Positions 51,529 through 61,037 are shown, numbered from the stretch's first letter. The stretch is DNA of 64,000 nucleotides from Sinomicrobium pectinilyticum (GCF_003725735.1 NZ_RJTM01000011.1:62001-126000); one strand, 5' to 3'. The notes: generated by a model not told the origin, from the sequence alone. Numbers and translations: made by a program.

Positions 51529-52101
51529 TTACAGCTGTTGCACTTCGGGATAACGGAAGCAATGTACCTCATGGTCGTTGACCATTCCCGTGGCCTGCAT
51601 GTGAGCATAGATTACCGTAGTCCCCACAAATTTAAACCCCCGTTTCTTCATATCTTTACTGATCTTGTCCGAGAGCGGGGTGTTGGCAGGCGCATGGCGA
51701 TAGTCGGAAAGTTCGTTCCGGATAGGTTTTCCGTCTGTAAACCCCCATATATAGCTGCTGAAACTGCCAAATTCTTCCTGTACTTTTATAAAGGCAAGGG
51801 CATTGCTTACGGTAGCGCGTATTTTCAGCTTGTTGCGTATGATGCCCCGGTCTTCCAGGAGTTCCAGTATTTTGTCTTCCTCGTAATCCGCGATCTTCCG
51901 GTAATCGAAATTGTCCAGGGCCTTTCTGAAGTTTTCCCGCTTGCGCAGAATGGTTATCCAGCTCAGTCCGGCCTGAAAAGTTTCCAGGACCAGGAATTCG
52001 AATAAGGTAGCATCGTCATATACCGGAACACCCCATTCCTCATCGTGGTATTTTTCATAAAGCGGATCTCCCGCACACCAGCCGCATCGATGTTTTTCCA
52101 T
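51529..52101 (-). CDS. tag: DNA-3-methyladenine glycosylase I
   Basis: 190 aa from ATG 52101 (MEKHRCGWCAGDPLYEKYHDEEWG). The zinc-binding Cys/His residues at both ends (CGWC and HEVHCF) and FLVLETFQAGLSWITILRKRENFR identify Tag, which removes 3-methyladenine from DNA. An in-frame start at 52173 would add 24 non-family residues and is rejected. Confidence 0.94.
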   Translation of the reverse strand: MEKHRCGWCAGDPLYEKYHDEEWGVPVYDDATLFEFLVLETFQAGLSWITILRKRENFRKALDNFDYRKIADYEEDKILELLEDRGIIRNKLKIRATVSNALAFIKVQEEFGSFSSYIWGFTDGKPIRNELSDYRHAPANTPLSDKISKDMKKRGFKFVGTTVIYAHMQATGMVNDHEVHCFRYPEVQQL

Positions 52102-52375
52102 GTTGTTCAGCATTTGTGCTAAGGTAGGGATTCCGGCAAAAAACGGAAAGTTTTTTGTTTTCGGGCCAGGCATTAGTATATAGAAGTTGATTTTATTTCT
52201 ATAGGTGTTAAAAGCCGGATTTTTAGTGTTTGATACTTTTGTGTTTGTATTGTGTTGATATACAGTGTTGATATTCGGTATCGATCCGGATATTTTTTGA
52301 GTGTCCCGGCCCGGATGGTTTGAATTTTATAGTTTTTGGTTTGAATATGACAATCGATCAGCCTTCTTTCCGGGA

Positions 52376-52383
52376 TATCTTTG
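52376..52383 (+). promoter_or_regulatory. Aldo/keto reductase promoter, -7 box
   Basis: TATCTTTG fits TAnnTTTG, 24 bp before the start at 52408. A second -7-like TACTTTTG lies at 52234-52241. Confidence 0.45.
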
Positions 52384-52407
52384 AGGTACAAATCTAAATC
52401 AAATAAC

Positions 52408-53409
52408 ATGAATTACAGAACACTTGGGAAAACAGGAGAAAAACTGTCTGCTATTGGACTTGGTTGTATGGGGATGAGTTTTGCTTATGGCCCCAGAGAT
52501 GATAAACAGTCTGTGGATACCCTGAAACACGCTCTGGATATCGGGGTGAGCTTCTGGGATACGGCAGACATGTATGGTATGGGGCATAACGAATCTCTTA
52601 TCTCCGAAATACTGGTTCCGAACCGGGATAAGATATTTATAGCAACGAAATTCGGCTTTCGTCAAAAAGAGAACAGTTCTGGGTTCAGCGGTACACCGGG
52701 AACTTATTTTGACGGACGCCCGGAATATGTTAAACAAGCATGTGAGGCCAGTTTGAAGAGATTAAAAACAGATACTATAGATCTCTATTATAGCCATCGC
52801 GTAGACCCGAATGTACCCATAGAGGAAACCGTCGGTGCCATGGCCGATCTGGTTAAGGAAGGTAAGGTGCGCTACCTGGGACTTTCCGAGGCCTCTGCCG
52901 CTTCCCTGAAAAAAGCCTTTGTCGAACATCCCATTACGGCATTGCAAAGCGAATATTCCCTCTTTACACGCGACCTGGAAAAGGAAATCCTGCCCGTTTG
53001 CCGGGAACTGGGAATTACCCTGGTACCCTACAGCCCGCTGGGGAGAGGAATGCTCACGGGAACGTTAAAAGATATCCCGGCAGGAGAAGAAGATTACAGG
53101 AAAAACCTACCCCGGTTTCAGGAAGAAAGCTTTAAGCATAACAAAAAACTGGTAGATAAACTGGGAGAAATAGCAGAGCGTAAAAACTGTACCCCGGCAC
53201 AACTGGCCATTGCCTGGTTGCTCCACCAGGGAGAAGATATTATCCCGATCCCCGGCACCAAAAAGGTCAGGTACCTCGAAGAAAATGCCGCGGCAGTGGA
53301 TGTGACTTTCTCCGAAGAAGAACTTAAGGCTGTTACGGACCTTTCAGACAATATACAGGTGCTTGGTGACCGCTATGCCGAAGGCGCAATGAAACTGGTG
53401 AACAATTAA
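52408..53409 (+). CDS. Aldo/keto reductase
   Basis: 333 aa from ATG 52408 (MNYRTLGKTGEKLSAIGLGCMGMSFAYGP). Catalytic residues are visible in FWDTADMYG (Asp, Tyr), IFIATKFGF (Lys) and LYYSHRVDP (His). The NADP-binding IPIPGTKKVRYLEENAAA is near the end. It resembles the AKR13-type reductases that use aldehydes and quinones. It precedes, by 189 bp, the SDR-ABM-SnoaL-BudA group and might be functionally linked, though it has its own promoter. Confidence 0.93.
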   Translation: MNYRTLGKTGEKLSAIGLGCMGMSFAYGPRDDKQSVDTLKHALDIGVSFWDTADMYGMGHNESLISEILVPNRDKIFIATKFGFRQKENSSGFSGTPGTYFDGRPEYVKQACEASLKRLKTDTIDLYYSHRVDPNVPIEETVGAMADLVKEGKVRYLGLSEASAASLKKAFVEHPITALQSEYSLFTRDLEKEILPVCRELGITLVPYSPLGRGMLTGTLKDIPAGEEDYRKNLPRFQEESFKHNKKLVDKLGEIAERKNCTPAQLAIAWLLHQGEDIIPIPGTKKVRYLEENAAAVDVTFSEEELKAVTDLSDNIQVLGDRYAEGAMKLVNN

Positions 53410-53598
53410 TGTTTTGACAGATAGCGGTTTTTGTTGGGAAAGGGTTTTGAGATAAAAACAGGGATACCCTTACAGGCATCCGCATGAATACTTTTTCTCA
53501 TAAACAGTATATGCACGGCTTTTCCCGCCGTTATAAACGGGATGGATAAATTACAGGAATGCTACATTAACAAGTTCATTTAAACACAAAACTCTTTA

Positions 53599-54201
53599 AT
53601 GAAGATACTGATTATAGGAGCCAACGGCACTATAGGAAAAAAAATTACAAAAACCCTTTCGGGAGAACACGAGATCATTACGGCAGGACGGAACAGCGGA
53701 GATATCCGTGTGGATATTACGTCCAAAAAGTCCATACAGCAAATGTATGAGGAAGTAAAATCCCTTGATGCTTGTATATGTACCGCCACTTCGGGAAGTA
53801 TGGATAATTTCAGTTCCCTGACGGAAATGGACCTGCTCATCAATATGAAAGGCAAATTGCTGGGACAAATAAACATAGTACTTACAGGACAGCACTACCT
53901 GAACGACAACGGCTGCTTTATCCTCACTTCCGGGATTTTTGCCGACAGACCTGCCAAAGGAGTTACCGGTGGAGGATTGATAAGCGGTGCCCTGCACAGT
54001 TTTGTGCTGTCTGCAGCAATAGAGCTGGAAAGAGGCCTCAGGGTCAATGTGGTAAGTCCCGGAATGGTGGAGGATTCTGCAAAGGATTTCGGCCATCTCT
54101 TTCCGGACCTAAAACCCGTAAGCATGGAAAAGATCGTTCATGCATATGTAAAGACTATGGAAAATGGCATTACCGGGGAGATCATCCGGGTATATGAATA
54201 A
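53599..54201 (+). CDS. Short-chain dehydrogenase/reductase
   Basis: 200 aa. Nucleotide-binding GANGTIGKKI at residues ~7-16, with typical SDR elements GCFILTSGI and the SPGMVEDS loop. The usual Tyr-x3-Lys catalytic pair is not evident: after the Ser region the sequence reads GGGLISGALHSFVLSAA. It may be a non-catalytic or atypical SDR, as in several short NAD(P)-binding relatives. First gene of a tight four-gene set. Confidence 0.83.
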   Translation: MKILIIGANGTIGKKITKTLSGEHEIITAGRNSGDIRVDITSKKSIQQMYEEVKSLDACICTATSGSMDNFSSLTEMDLLINMKGKLLGQINIVLTGQHYLNDNGCFILTSGIFADRPAKGVTGGGLISGALHSFVLSAAIELERGLRVNVVSPGMVEDSAKDFGHLFPDLKPVSMEKIVHAYVKTMENGITGEIIRVYE

Positions 54202-54222
54202 ATAACACTAAACCTGTAAATA

Positions 54223-54909
54223 ATGACACATACCAGATCATCCATACCGGCATCCGATATCCGCGAAGAAGCTTTGCGGACGGAATTTGCCATGCTTGTC
54301 ACTTTTCACGCCAAACCGGAATACAGGGAAGTGCTGGAAAAACTGCTCCGGGAAGATGTGGTGCAGGCCCGCAAAGAAGAAGGTAACCTCTCCATGCACC
54401 TGTACCGTGCCAGAGAAAATCCGGATACCTATTTCCTGTTCGAACGCTGGAAGCATCAGGAAGCCCTGGATGCTCATTTCGAAAAGCCCTATACCAAAGC
54501 GGTCCTGGAACTGGGAGAAAAAGCGTTGACCGTTCCCATGGACATCCTGTTCCTGAACGATCTTGCCCCCATATCCCCGGTGCATTACCGGAGGGCGCCC
54601 CGCGATTCGCAGGAAGCAACAGACCTTTTTGTAATATTTGATGTGAAAGAAGGCGAACAGGAAAGATTTATACGACAATTCGGATATTCCGCCCAAAACA
54701 GTCGTCCCGAACCCGGTTGCGTGGCTTTCCATATCCATGCCGTGAAAGATGCCCCGAAAACATTTGTGCTCTACGAACGATGGGAAAGCAGGACAGACCT
54801 GGACATTCATTTCGAACAACCTTATACTACGGAACTGTTTGCGCTGTTTGAAGAGATTCTTGAGAAACCCGTGGAAGAAAGCCTTAATTTCGTTACATTG
54901 GTGGTTTAA
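54223..54909 (+). CDS. Protein with two ABM (antibiotic biosynthesis monooxygenase) domains
   Basis: 228 aa with two internally similar ABM domains: ~20-105 (MLVTFHAKPEYREVLEKLLREDVVQARKEEGNLSMHLYRARENPDTYFLFERW) and ~125-225 (VIFDVKEGEQERFIRQF, CVAFHIHAVKDAPKTFVLYERWESRTDLDIHFEQPYT). ABM proteins form dimers and act on quinones or polyketides without cofactor; a tandem copy gives a built-in dimer. It lies 21 bp after the SDR gene and 10 bp before the SnoaL-like gene. Confidence 0.87.
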   Translation: MTHTRSSIPASDIREEALRTEFAMLVTFHAKPEYREVLEKLLREDVVQARKEEGNLSMHLYRARENPDTYFLFERWKHQEALDAHFEKPYTKAVLELGEKALTVPMDILFLNDLAPISPVHYRRAPRDSQEATDLFVIFDVKEGEQERFIRQFGYSAQNSRPEPGCVAFHIHAVKDAPKTFVLYERWESRTDLDIHFEQPYTTELFALFEEILEKPVEESLNFVTLVV

Positions 54910-54919
54910 GTCCTGTACC

Positions 54920-55330
54920 ATGACAACAGAACAAAACAAAGCCGTAATTACCCGCTTCAATAAGGAAGTTATAGAAGGTAAGGACCTTAGCATTATGGAT
55001 GAAATATTCAACCCGGACTTTATCAACAGAACGGTGCGTCCGGGGTTTTCTCCCGGTCCGGAAGGCATGTCTCGTTTCCTTACCGACGTGCTTTGGAAGG
55101 CGTTTTCGGAGATACATGTGGATATTCATAGCCAGGTGGCCGAAGGAGATATGGTTAGCACCAGAAAGACGATCGGCGGAAAGCATATAGGCAATTTTGC
55201 GGGGATTCCGGCATCCGGAAAGCCGGTGAAGCTCCGAATTATGGATATGGTACGTTTAAAAGAAGGTAAATATGCAGAACACTGGAGTGTTATGGATATG
55301 CATGATGTGATAAAACAAATATCGGGATAA
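54920..55330 (+). CDS. SnoaL-like polyketide cyclase/ester cyclase family protein
   Basis: 136 aa from ATG 54920; a longer in-frame reading from 54749 lies inside the ABM gene and is ignored. The NTF2-like SnoaL fold shows in NKAVITRFNKEVIEGKDLSIMDEIFNPDFINRT and GGKHIGNFAGIPASGKPVKLRIMDMVRLKEGKYAEHWSVMDM. The family includes cyclases and many proteins of unknown role. It sits between the ABM and acetolactate decarboxylase genes, all within ~10-20 bp of one another. Confidence 0.87.
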   Translation: MTTEQNKAVITRFNKEVIEGKDLSIMDEIFNPDFINRTVRPGFSPGPEGMSRFLTDVLWKAFSEIHVDIHSQVAEGDMVSTRKTIGGKHIGNFAGIPASGKPVKLRIMDMVRLKEGKYAEHWSVMDMHDVIKQISG

Positions 55331-55342
55331 AAACATACGCAC

Positions 55343-56173
55343 ATGACAGATTCATACTTCAGGACAACGGTATTCGTGCTTATGGCTTGCCTGGGATATA
55401 CAGGCTGTACTACCGTCGAAAAGACAGAATCCCCGGAAAGTATAACGGTAAAGAGTAATAACGGGGAATATCCGGATTACCTGTATCAGTATTCCATTAT
55501 CGATGCCCTCTTGTCCGGGGTGTATGACGGAGACCTGTCCGTCGGTGAACTCCGCAAAAAGGGAAATCTTGGTATAGGTGGATTTAACCGCCTGGACGGA
55601 GAACTGTACATGAACGAAGGTGAAGTTTATAAAATACGTTACGACGGAAGCGTGCATAAAGTACCTGATACAGAAAAAATGCCCGTTGCCTTTGTGAAAC
55701 ATTTTCAGGCGGATACTATATTTACCTTGATACAAAAAGGAATGGATTATGAGAATTTCAAGTCCCGTTTGAAGTCGTTACTGAACTGCAACGAAATGTA
55801 TGCGATCCGTATTTCCGGAATTTTTCCCGAGATGCTGACCAGGGCCCCGGCCCCCGGGAAAAAACCTTATCCGCCATTGGCAGAGCATTTGAAGGAGAAC
55901 CAATATGAGTTCGGCTTGGAGGATACCGAAGGAACGGCGGTGGGGTTCTGTCTTCCGGCTTATATGGGTAGGGTGAATGTTCCCGGTTTTCACCTGCATT
56001 ATCTATCCGACGATGAAACTTCCGGCGGACATGTACTTGATTTTGTTGCCGACAGCCTTTATGTGGAAATAGATAAGGCCTCCGGATTCGTTGTGCAATC
56101 TCCCGATGATGAAAGGTTTCTCCGGGCCGATCTGCAAAAAGACCGGAAAAAAGAAATAGAGGAAATAGAATAA
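55343..56173 (+). CDS. budA: Exported alpha-acetolactate decarboxylase
   Basis: 276 aa. The N-terminal signal reads VFVLMACLGYTGC, a Cys-containing lipoprotein-like site. The mature part is acetolactate decarboxylase: YQYSIIDALLSGVYDGDLSVGELRKKGNLGIGGFNRLDGELYM and the zinc His cluster GFHLHYLSDDETSGGHVLDF. The enzyme turns acetolactate into acetoin. Export outside the cytoplasm is unusual for a metabolic enzyme, although secreted forms are known in Brevibacillus. No acetolactate synthase is adjacent. Confidence 0.9.
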   Translation: MTDSYFRTTVFVLMACLGYTGCTTVEKTESPESITVKSNNGEYPDYLYQYSIIDALLSGVYDGDLSVGELRKKGNLGIGGFNRLDGELYMNEGEVYKIRYDGSVHKVPDTEKMPVAFVKHFQADTIFTLIQKGMDYENFKSRLKSLLNCNEMYAIRISGIFPEMLTRAPAPGKKPYPPLAEHLKENQYEFGLEDTEGTAVGFCLPAYMGRVNVPGFHLHYLSDDETSGGHVLDFVADSLYVEIDKASGFVVQSPDDERFLRADLQKDRKKEIEEIE

Positions 56174-56282
56174 AAGGGATTCGGTTCATCTCTCTATATT
56201 CCGGTTCATGTTCGTTTAGCTACAATTCATGGAAATGAGCTTGTAAGTTGAAGTGTAAGATGTCAACTTGCCGGAAAAAACC

Positions 56283-58646
56283 ATGAAAACAACGAGTTTC
56301 GCTATCATTTTTTTATTCCTGGCTTCCGTTGTCTCCGCACAATCCGTCAGCCAAATCGTAAAAGGAAGGATCACGGACAGGCAAACCGAAATGCCGTTAA
56401 TGGGAGCAACGGTAGAAATACTTACGGTCGATCCCGTGCTGGGTGTGGTGACCGATACGGACGGATATTTTCGTATTGAAGGCGTACCGCTGGGCAGGCA
56501 TGATATCCGGGTCAGCTATATGGGGTATACTGCTGTTACCTTGCCCAGTATAAGGGTCATGGCGGGTAAGGAAGTGGTAGTGAATTCTTCCCTGGAAGAA
56601 TCTATAGTGCAGATGGATGAAGTAGTGGTGACTTCCGGAGAACAAAAAGGAAGGCCCCGCAACGAAATGGCGGCGGTCAGTGCCAGGTCTTTTTCCCTGG
56701 AGGAAGTTACTCGTTTTTCAGGTGCGGCCAATGACGCTTCGCGGATGGCAGCCAATTATGCCGGAGTGAATATCAATAACGATTCCAGGAATGACCTGGT
56801 AATCCGGGGAAATTCTCCTATAGGGGTATTGTGGCGACTGGAAGGAATACCAATCCCCAATCCGAACCATTTTTCTACTTTGGGGACTACAGGAGGGCCT
56901 GTAAGTGCGCTTAATACCAACCTGTTATCCAATTCCGATTTTCTGACGGGCGCCTTTCCGGCAGAATATGGCAATGCCAATGCCGGGGTATTCGATATAC
57001 GCTTTCGCAATGGTAACAGGGACCGGCTGGAGGCTACCGCACAGTTGGCAGCTTTCAGCGGACTGGAGGCCATGATAGAAGGGCCCCTCTTGAAAAAAAA
57101 CGGCGGGTCTTTTGTTGTTTCCTACCGGCAGAGCTTTGTAGAGCTTGCCCAGAATATGGGGCTTGAAGTAGGTACGACGGCAACCCCCGGTTATAATGAT
57201 CTTTCTTTTAAAGTAGATACCGGGTATGGTAAATTCGGGCGTTTTACGCTCTTTGGTATAGGAGGTGCCAGCAATATCTTTTTCGATGCTGATGATGTGG
57301 AAGAAGATGATTTCTTTGCCAATCAGAATGAAGATGCTGACGTGGATTCCCGTTTGGGAGTCATAGGGCTGAATCACCATTTTGCCTTTAATGAGAACAC
57401 ATATTTAAAGACCAGTCTTGCAGTCTCAGGTACCGGTACCAAAGTAAGTATTGACCGGGTAAATGATGACGGGAGCAGGACCCTGTCCGAAGAAGTGGAC
57501 GATAATAATACCAGGTATACCTTTTCTGCCTATGTGAACAGTAAGTTCAGTGCAAAACATACTTTTCGAAGTGGGGTTGTGGCGGAGCTGTATACCCTGG
57601 ATACCTATGCCTGGGATACGGAATACGGCCGGCAGAGGGTATTGCGGGACTTTGAGGGTACCATGGCGTTATACCAGGCTTATGCACAGTCCAGGTACAA
57701 ATTTACCGATCGATGGGAGCTGAACACCGGAATACATGTGCAATACCTCAATGAAAATGAGGATTTTGTGGTAGAGCCCAGATTGTCCCTGAAATGGCGT
57801 TTCCGTCCTGATCAGTCTTTTACTGCCGGCTTCGGGGTGCATCACCAAATGCTGCCTCTTCCCGTTTACCTTCTCGAATCCGTAGATGACGGAGGACAGC
57901 GGGTACAATCCAATATAGACCTGGGTTTTTTACAAAGCCTGCATTATGTGCTGGGGTATGACCTGCAATTGTCTGCGGACTGGCGCCTGAAAGCGGAAGT
58001 GTATTACCAGGACCTTCGCAAAGTACCGGTAGATCCTTTCCCCAGCAGTTTTACCCTGCTGAATGTAGGGGACGATTTTGGTTTCCCGGACAATGATTTC
58101 CTGGTTAATGAGGGATCGGGGCGGAACTACGGGGTGGAACTGACCCTGGAAAAGTTCTTTTCAAAAGGATATTACGGTTTATTTACGGGGTCCTGGTATG
58201 ACTCCGGTTATAAGGGAAGCGACGGGATAAGCAGGAACACGGCATTTAATAACCGCTATATCCTCAATTTTCTGGCCGGTAAGGAGTTTTTGGTAGGAAA
58301 GGGAAAGCGAAATATTTTTAATGTGGATATGAAATTCACTACCGCCGGTGGCAGGTATTACACGCCGATTGACCTGGAGGGGAGCATGGCGGCCGGCAGG
58401 GAGGTCAAATTCGATGAAATTGCCTATTCCGAAAGGTTTTCCCCTTATTTGCGGCTTGATATAAAGGTAGGTTTCCAGTGGAACAGTAAAAAAGGTAAGT
58501 TGTCTCAGCAATTTTACCTGGACTTTCAGAATATTACCAATCGCGATAACATCTTTTTACAGCGGTATAACGAATCTTCTGCGACGATAAATACCCTGTA
58601 CCAAAGAGGTTTTTTTCCGGATATCCTCTACAGAATACAGTTCTAA
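56283..58646 (+). CDS. TonB-dependent receptor with carboxypeptidase-regulatory-like domain
   Basis: 787 aa from ATG 56283; the earlier TTG at 56268 is ignored. Signal peptide MKTTSFAIIFLFLASVVSA, then the beta-sandwich KGRITDRQTEMPLMGATVEI, a plug (NDLVIRGNSPIGVLWRLEGIPIPNPNHFSTLGTTGGP) and a barrel ending RIQF. It is not SusC-type and has no SusD neighbour, so it probably imports a small ligand. A LytS/LytTR pair and a small protein gene follow on the same strand, possible regulators. Confidence 0.92.
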   Translation: MKTTSFAIIFLFLASVVSAQSVSQIVKGRITDRQTEMPLMGATVEILTVDPVLGVVTDTDGYFRIEGVPLGRHDIRVSYMGYTAVTLPSIRVMAGKEVVVNSSLEESIVQMDEVVVTSGEQKGRPRNEMAAVSARSFSLEEVTRFSGAANDASRMAANYAGVNINNDSRNDLVIRGNSPIGVLWRLEGIPIPNPNHFSTLGTTGGPVSALNTNLLSNSDFLTGAFPAEYGNANAGVFDIRFRNGNRDRLEATAQLAAFSGLEAMIEGPLLKKNGGSFVVSYRQSFVELAQNMGLEVGTTATPGYNDLSFKVDTGYGKFGRFTLFGIGGASNIFFDADDVEEDDFFANQNEDADVDSRLGVIGLNHHFAFNENTYLKTSLAVSGTGTKVSIDRVNDDGSRTLSEEVDDNNTRYTFSAYVNSKFSAKHTFRSGVVAELYTLDTYAWDTEYGRQRVLRDFEGTMALYQAYAQSRYKFTDRWELNTGIHVQYLNENEDFVVEPRLSLKWRFRPDQSFTAGFGVHHQMLPLPVYLLESVDDGGQRVQSNIDLGFLQSLHYVLGYDLQLSADWRLKAEVYYQDLRKVPVDPFPSSFTLLNVGDDFGFPDNDFLVNEGSGRNYGVELTLEKFFSKGYYGLFTGSWYDSGYKGSDGISRNTAFNNRYILNFLAGKEFLVGKGKRNIFNVDMKFTTAGGRYYTPIDLEGSMAAGREVKFDEIAYSERFSPYLRLDIKVGFQWNSKKGKLSQQFYLDFQNITNRDNIFLQRYNESSATINTLYQRGFFPDILYRIQF

Positions 58647-58694
58647 AGCGCAGTGAAATGACCCGAAAACAAGTTACTTGTCCAGGAGGCTTCC

Positions 58695-58919
58695 ATGTCC
58701 GTTGTGGAAATATTTGTAACCGATGTGGAGGAAGAGGCCAAAGCGGAAGAATGTATAGAAGTGCTGTCCTTTCATTTTCCGGAACACCGGATAAACTTTG
58801 ACCTGGAAGACAAAGATAAAATACTTCGTATGGAGGGGCCGCCGCCGGATGTAAAGATAATTACCGGGGTCCTGGCCATCCTGAAGGTGCGTAGCAGATT
58901 GTTCCCGGAGGAGAAATAA
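58695..58919 (+). CDS. Small ferredoxin-like-fold protein of unknown function
   Basis: 74 aa with a beta-alpha-beta-beta-alpha-beta pattern (SVVEIFVTDVEEEAKAEECIEVLSFHFPEHRINFDLEDKDKILRMEGPPPDVKIITGVLAILK). It looks like a heavy-metal-associated (HMA) domain but lacks the CxxC metal loop; a single Cys (AEECIE) remains. Charged, cytoplasmic and probably soluble. It sits between the TonB receptor and the LytS gene. I cannot name a function. Confidence 0.75.
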   Translation: MSVVEIFVTDVEEEAKAEECIEVLSFHFPEHRINFDLEDKDKILRMEGPPPDVKIITGVLAILKVRSRLFPEEK

Positions 58920-58999
58920 CAAAACATATGGGGCGAGACAACAGAAAACAGTCGGGGAAACTCGTTAACTTTGTGTTGTCCGTACATTAGTAAAGATGT

Positions 59000-60076
59000 A
59001 TGCAGATTATCGTGAAAATGTTTAAAAGATCCAGATCTGTTATGGGGTTCGATGACCGGTGGATGCTCTTGTTGGGTATTCCTCTGGTAAGTGCGATAGT
59101 TGTGGGACTGGTTTTCGGGGATGTCCTTGCCGAAAAAGGAATTGGTAGCTTGATCTATTATTATCCGGGGTCACTGATAAATACCACGATATTCTGGTTT
59201 ATATTTCGCTTTTTAATGTTGCGGTGCATGCAACGATGGCCCAGGCAGGAACAGATCGTTCAGCGGGTGATGATCCAGATCGGGTTGGTGTTACTGACCT
59301 ATGTGGTGGTTAAGTGGATTTTAAAATATACCTTAAACCCGCTGATTCAGGATATGACAGGGGTAGAAAAACCGCATTCGGTCAAAGAGACCCTGATCGT
59401 ACTGCTTTTGATTTTTCTGATCACCACGGTCTACGAGGCCATCAGGTTTTACAGTCTGTTACAACGTTCCCAGACAGAAAGGGCGCAACTGGCCAAAGAC
59501 AATATGCAGTCGCAGCTGGAGGGATTAAAGAACCAGGTAAACCCGCATTTTCTGTTCAACAGCCTGAACACACTGGCACATCTGATCCCGGAGAATACCT
59601 TACGGGCGGAAGCATTTGTAAAAAGGATATCGGAAGTTTACAGATATATTCTGGAAATCAGGGACGAACCTCTGATCCCGCTGGAAGACGAGCTGGAATT
59701 CCTGCAATCTTATATCCACCTTATTAAGGAGCGTTTCGGGGATAATTTTCAGGTGGAAATAAAAGTGGCTGAGGTGTACAGGAAATATCATATTATTCCG
59801 TTGGCCCTTCAGATACTGTTTGAAAACGCCATAAAACACAATGAGATCTCCACCAGGCACCCCCTGTGTATAGAAGTAGGGGTCGATGAGGCAGGGCAGC
59901 TTTTCGTGAAAAATAATTTGCAGCGGAAAAAACAGGAGGAAAGTTCTACGGGGATCGGTCTGAAGAATATAGAGAACAGATACCGGATCATAACAGGGAA
60001 ACCTGTGGACGTCCTGGTAAGTACAACATCCTTTGTCGTCTTTCTTCCGTTGATAGACATCGTGTCCGAAAGATGA
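59000..60076 (+). CDS. LytS-type sensor histidine kinase
   Basis: 358 aa. Membrane helices near 20-40, 50-70, 90-110 and 130-150; then the His_kinase domain with phospho-acceptor His in NQVNPHFLFNSLNTLAHL and a HATPase end (LQILFENAIKHNEIS, STGIGLKNIENRY). It has four N-terminal helices rather than a large periplasmic sensor, so it likely senses a membrane-associated signal. It is followed 28 bp later by its LytTR response regulator. Confidence 0.92.
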   Translation: MQIIVKMFKRSRSVMGFDDRWMLLLGIPLVSAIVVGLVFGDVLAEKGIGSLIYYYPGSLINTTIFWFIFRFLMLRCMQRWPRQEQIVQRVMIQIGLVLLTYVVVKWILKYTLNPLIQDMTGVEKPHSVKETLIVLLLIFLITTVYEAIRFYSLLQRSQTERAQLAKDNMQSQLEGLKNQVNPHFLFNSLNTLAHLIPENTLRAEAFVKRISEVYRYILEIRDEPLIPLEDELEFLQSYIHLIKERFGDNFQVEIKVAEVYRKYHIIPLALQILFENAIKHNEISTRHPLCIEVGVDEAGQLFVKNNLQRKKQEESSTGIGLKNIENRYRIITGKPVDVLVSTTSFVVFLPLIDIVSER

Positions 60077-60104
60077 CCGGTATTGGAAATTAAAACCCAA
60101 CCCT

Positions 60105-60863
60105 GTGAAAGTACTGATCATAGAAGATGAAAAACCCGCGGCAGAACGATTGTCGAAACTGGTGGCCGGCCTCCGGGACGATATGGAGATCACCGATGTT
60201 ATAGATTCTGTAGATTCTGCTGTGGTATGGCTTCGGGAATTCGGAATGCCCGGGCTTATTTTTATGGATATACAACTGGCAGACGGACTTTGTTTTGATA
60301 TTTTCAGGAAGGTAAAGGTACATACCCCCGTTATATTTACAACGGCCTTTGACCAGTACGCGCTGCGGGCATTTGAGGTGAATAGTGTGGATTATCTGTT
60401 AAAACCTATAGATGTCGAGGTGTTGAAACGGGCTTTGGACAAATACAATGACCTGCGGACGATGTTTTCCCCGCTCCCGGAAGAGGCTGTTTCCATGTTG
60501 CAACAGGCATTACAATCACCTCGTTACCGTGAGCGTTTTCTCATAAAGCAGGGGAGTGCCCTTCAATATGTCCCCGTTAGCAATATCGCTTATTTTTATG
60601 CCGAAGAAGGAGTGAATTTTATCCGCCATAAGGAAGGGGAGAGGTATATGGTAGATTTGAACCTTGAGGAGATAGAACGCCGCCTCAATCCGCGAGATTT
60701 CTTTCGTGTAAGCCGCAAAGTGATCGTGGGTGTGGAATCTATCCGGTCTATCGAGAATTATTTCAACGGAAGGCTCATCCTGTCCCTGGACCCGAAATTT
60801 GGTCCTTCTGTTGTTGTCAGCAGGGAGAGAGTCGTGGATTTTAAGGAATGGCTGGGTAAATAG
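60105..60863 (+). CDS. LytTR-family response regulator
   Basis: 252 aa. Receiver domain with phospho-Asp in IFMDIQLADGLCFDIF and KPID lysine; C-terminal LytTR DNA-binding domain (YAEEGVNFIRHKEGERYMVDLNLEEIERRLNPRDFFRVSRKVIVGVESIRSI). Start is GTG at 60105 (KVLIIEDEKPAAERL). It pairs with the LytS kinase upstream. Possible targets include the TonB receptor gene at 56283, but no matching site was identified. Confidence 0.94.
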   Translation: MKVLIIEDEKPAAERLSKLVAGLRDDMEITDVIDSVDSAVVWLREFGMPGLIFMDIQLADGLCFDIFRKVKVHTPVIFTTAFDQYALRAFEVNSVDYLLKPIDVEVLKRALDKYNDLRTMFSPLPEEAVSMLQQALQSPRYRERFLIKQGSALQYVPVSNIAYFYAEEGVNFIRHKEGERYMVDLNLEEIERRLNPRDFFRVSRKVIVGVESIRSIENYFNGRLILSLDPKFGPSVVVSRERVVDFKEWLGK

Positions 60864-60952
60864 GATTTAGCAGGCTGTTATTGTAAAAAAATTGTTATGG
60901 AGGTTTTTTTCACGCCCGGCTTTTTGAGATGTGGTAATTTATTGGGTTTCAA

Positions 60953-60984
60953 TTGTTATTTGTAAAGCAAAAGTCGTATATTTG
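60953..60984 (+). promoter_or_regulatory. rimP-nusA-infB promoter
   Basis: TTG at 60953-60955, a 21-bp spacer and TATATTTG at 60977-60984 match the Bacteroidota -33/-7 consensus. Confidence 0.65.
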
Positions 60985-61012
60985 CGGCGAAGAAAGAGAA
61001 AAAACTATTTCG

Positions 61013-61037
61013 GAGGGGACTTGAGTCCCCTCTTTTT
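61013..61037 (+). promoter_or_regulatory. Terminator-like attenuator hairpin in the rimP leader
   Basis: Perfect 8-bp stem GAGGGGAC / GTCCCCTC with TTGA loop followed by five T, ending 13 bp before the rimP start and ~65 bp after the promoter. It is a complete intrinsic terminator placed before a growth-linked operon. Confidence 0.7.
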
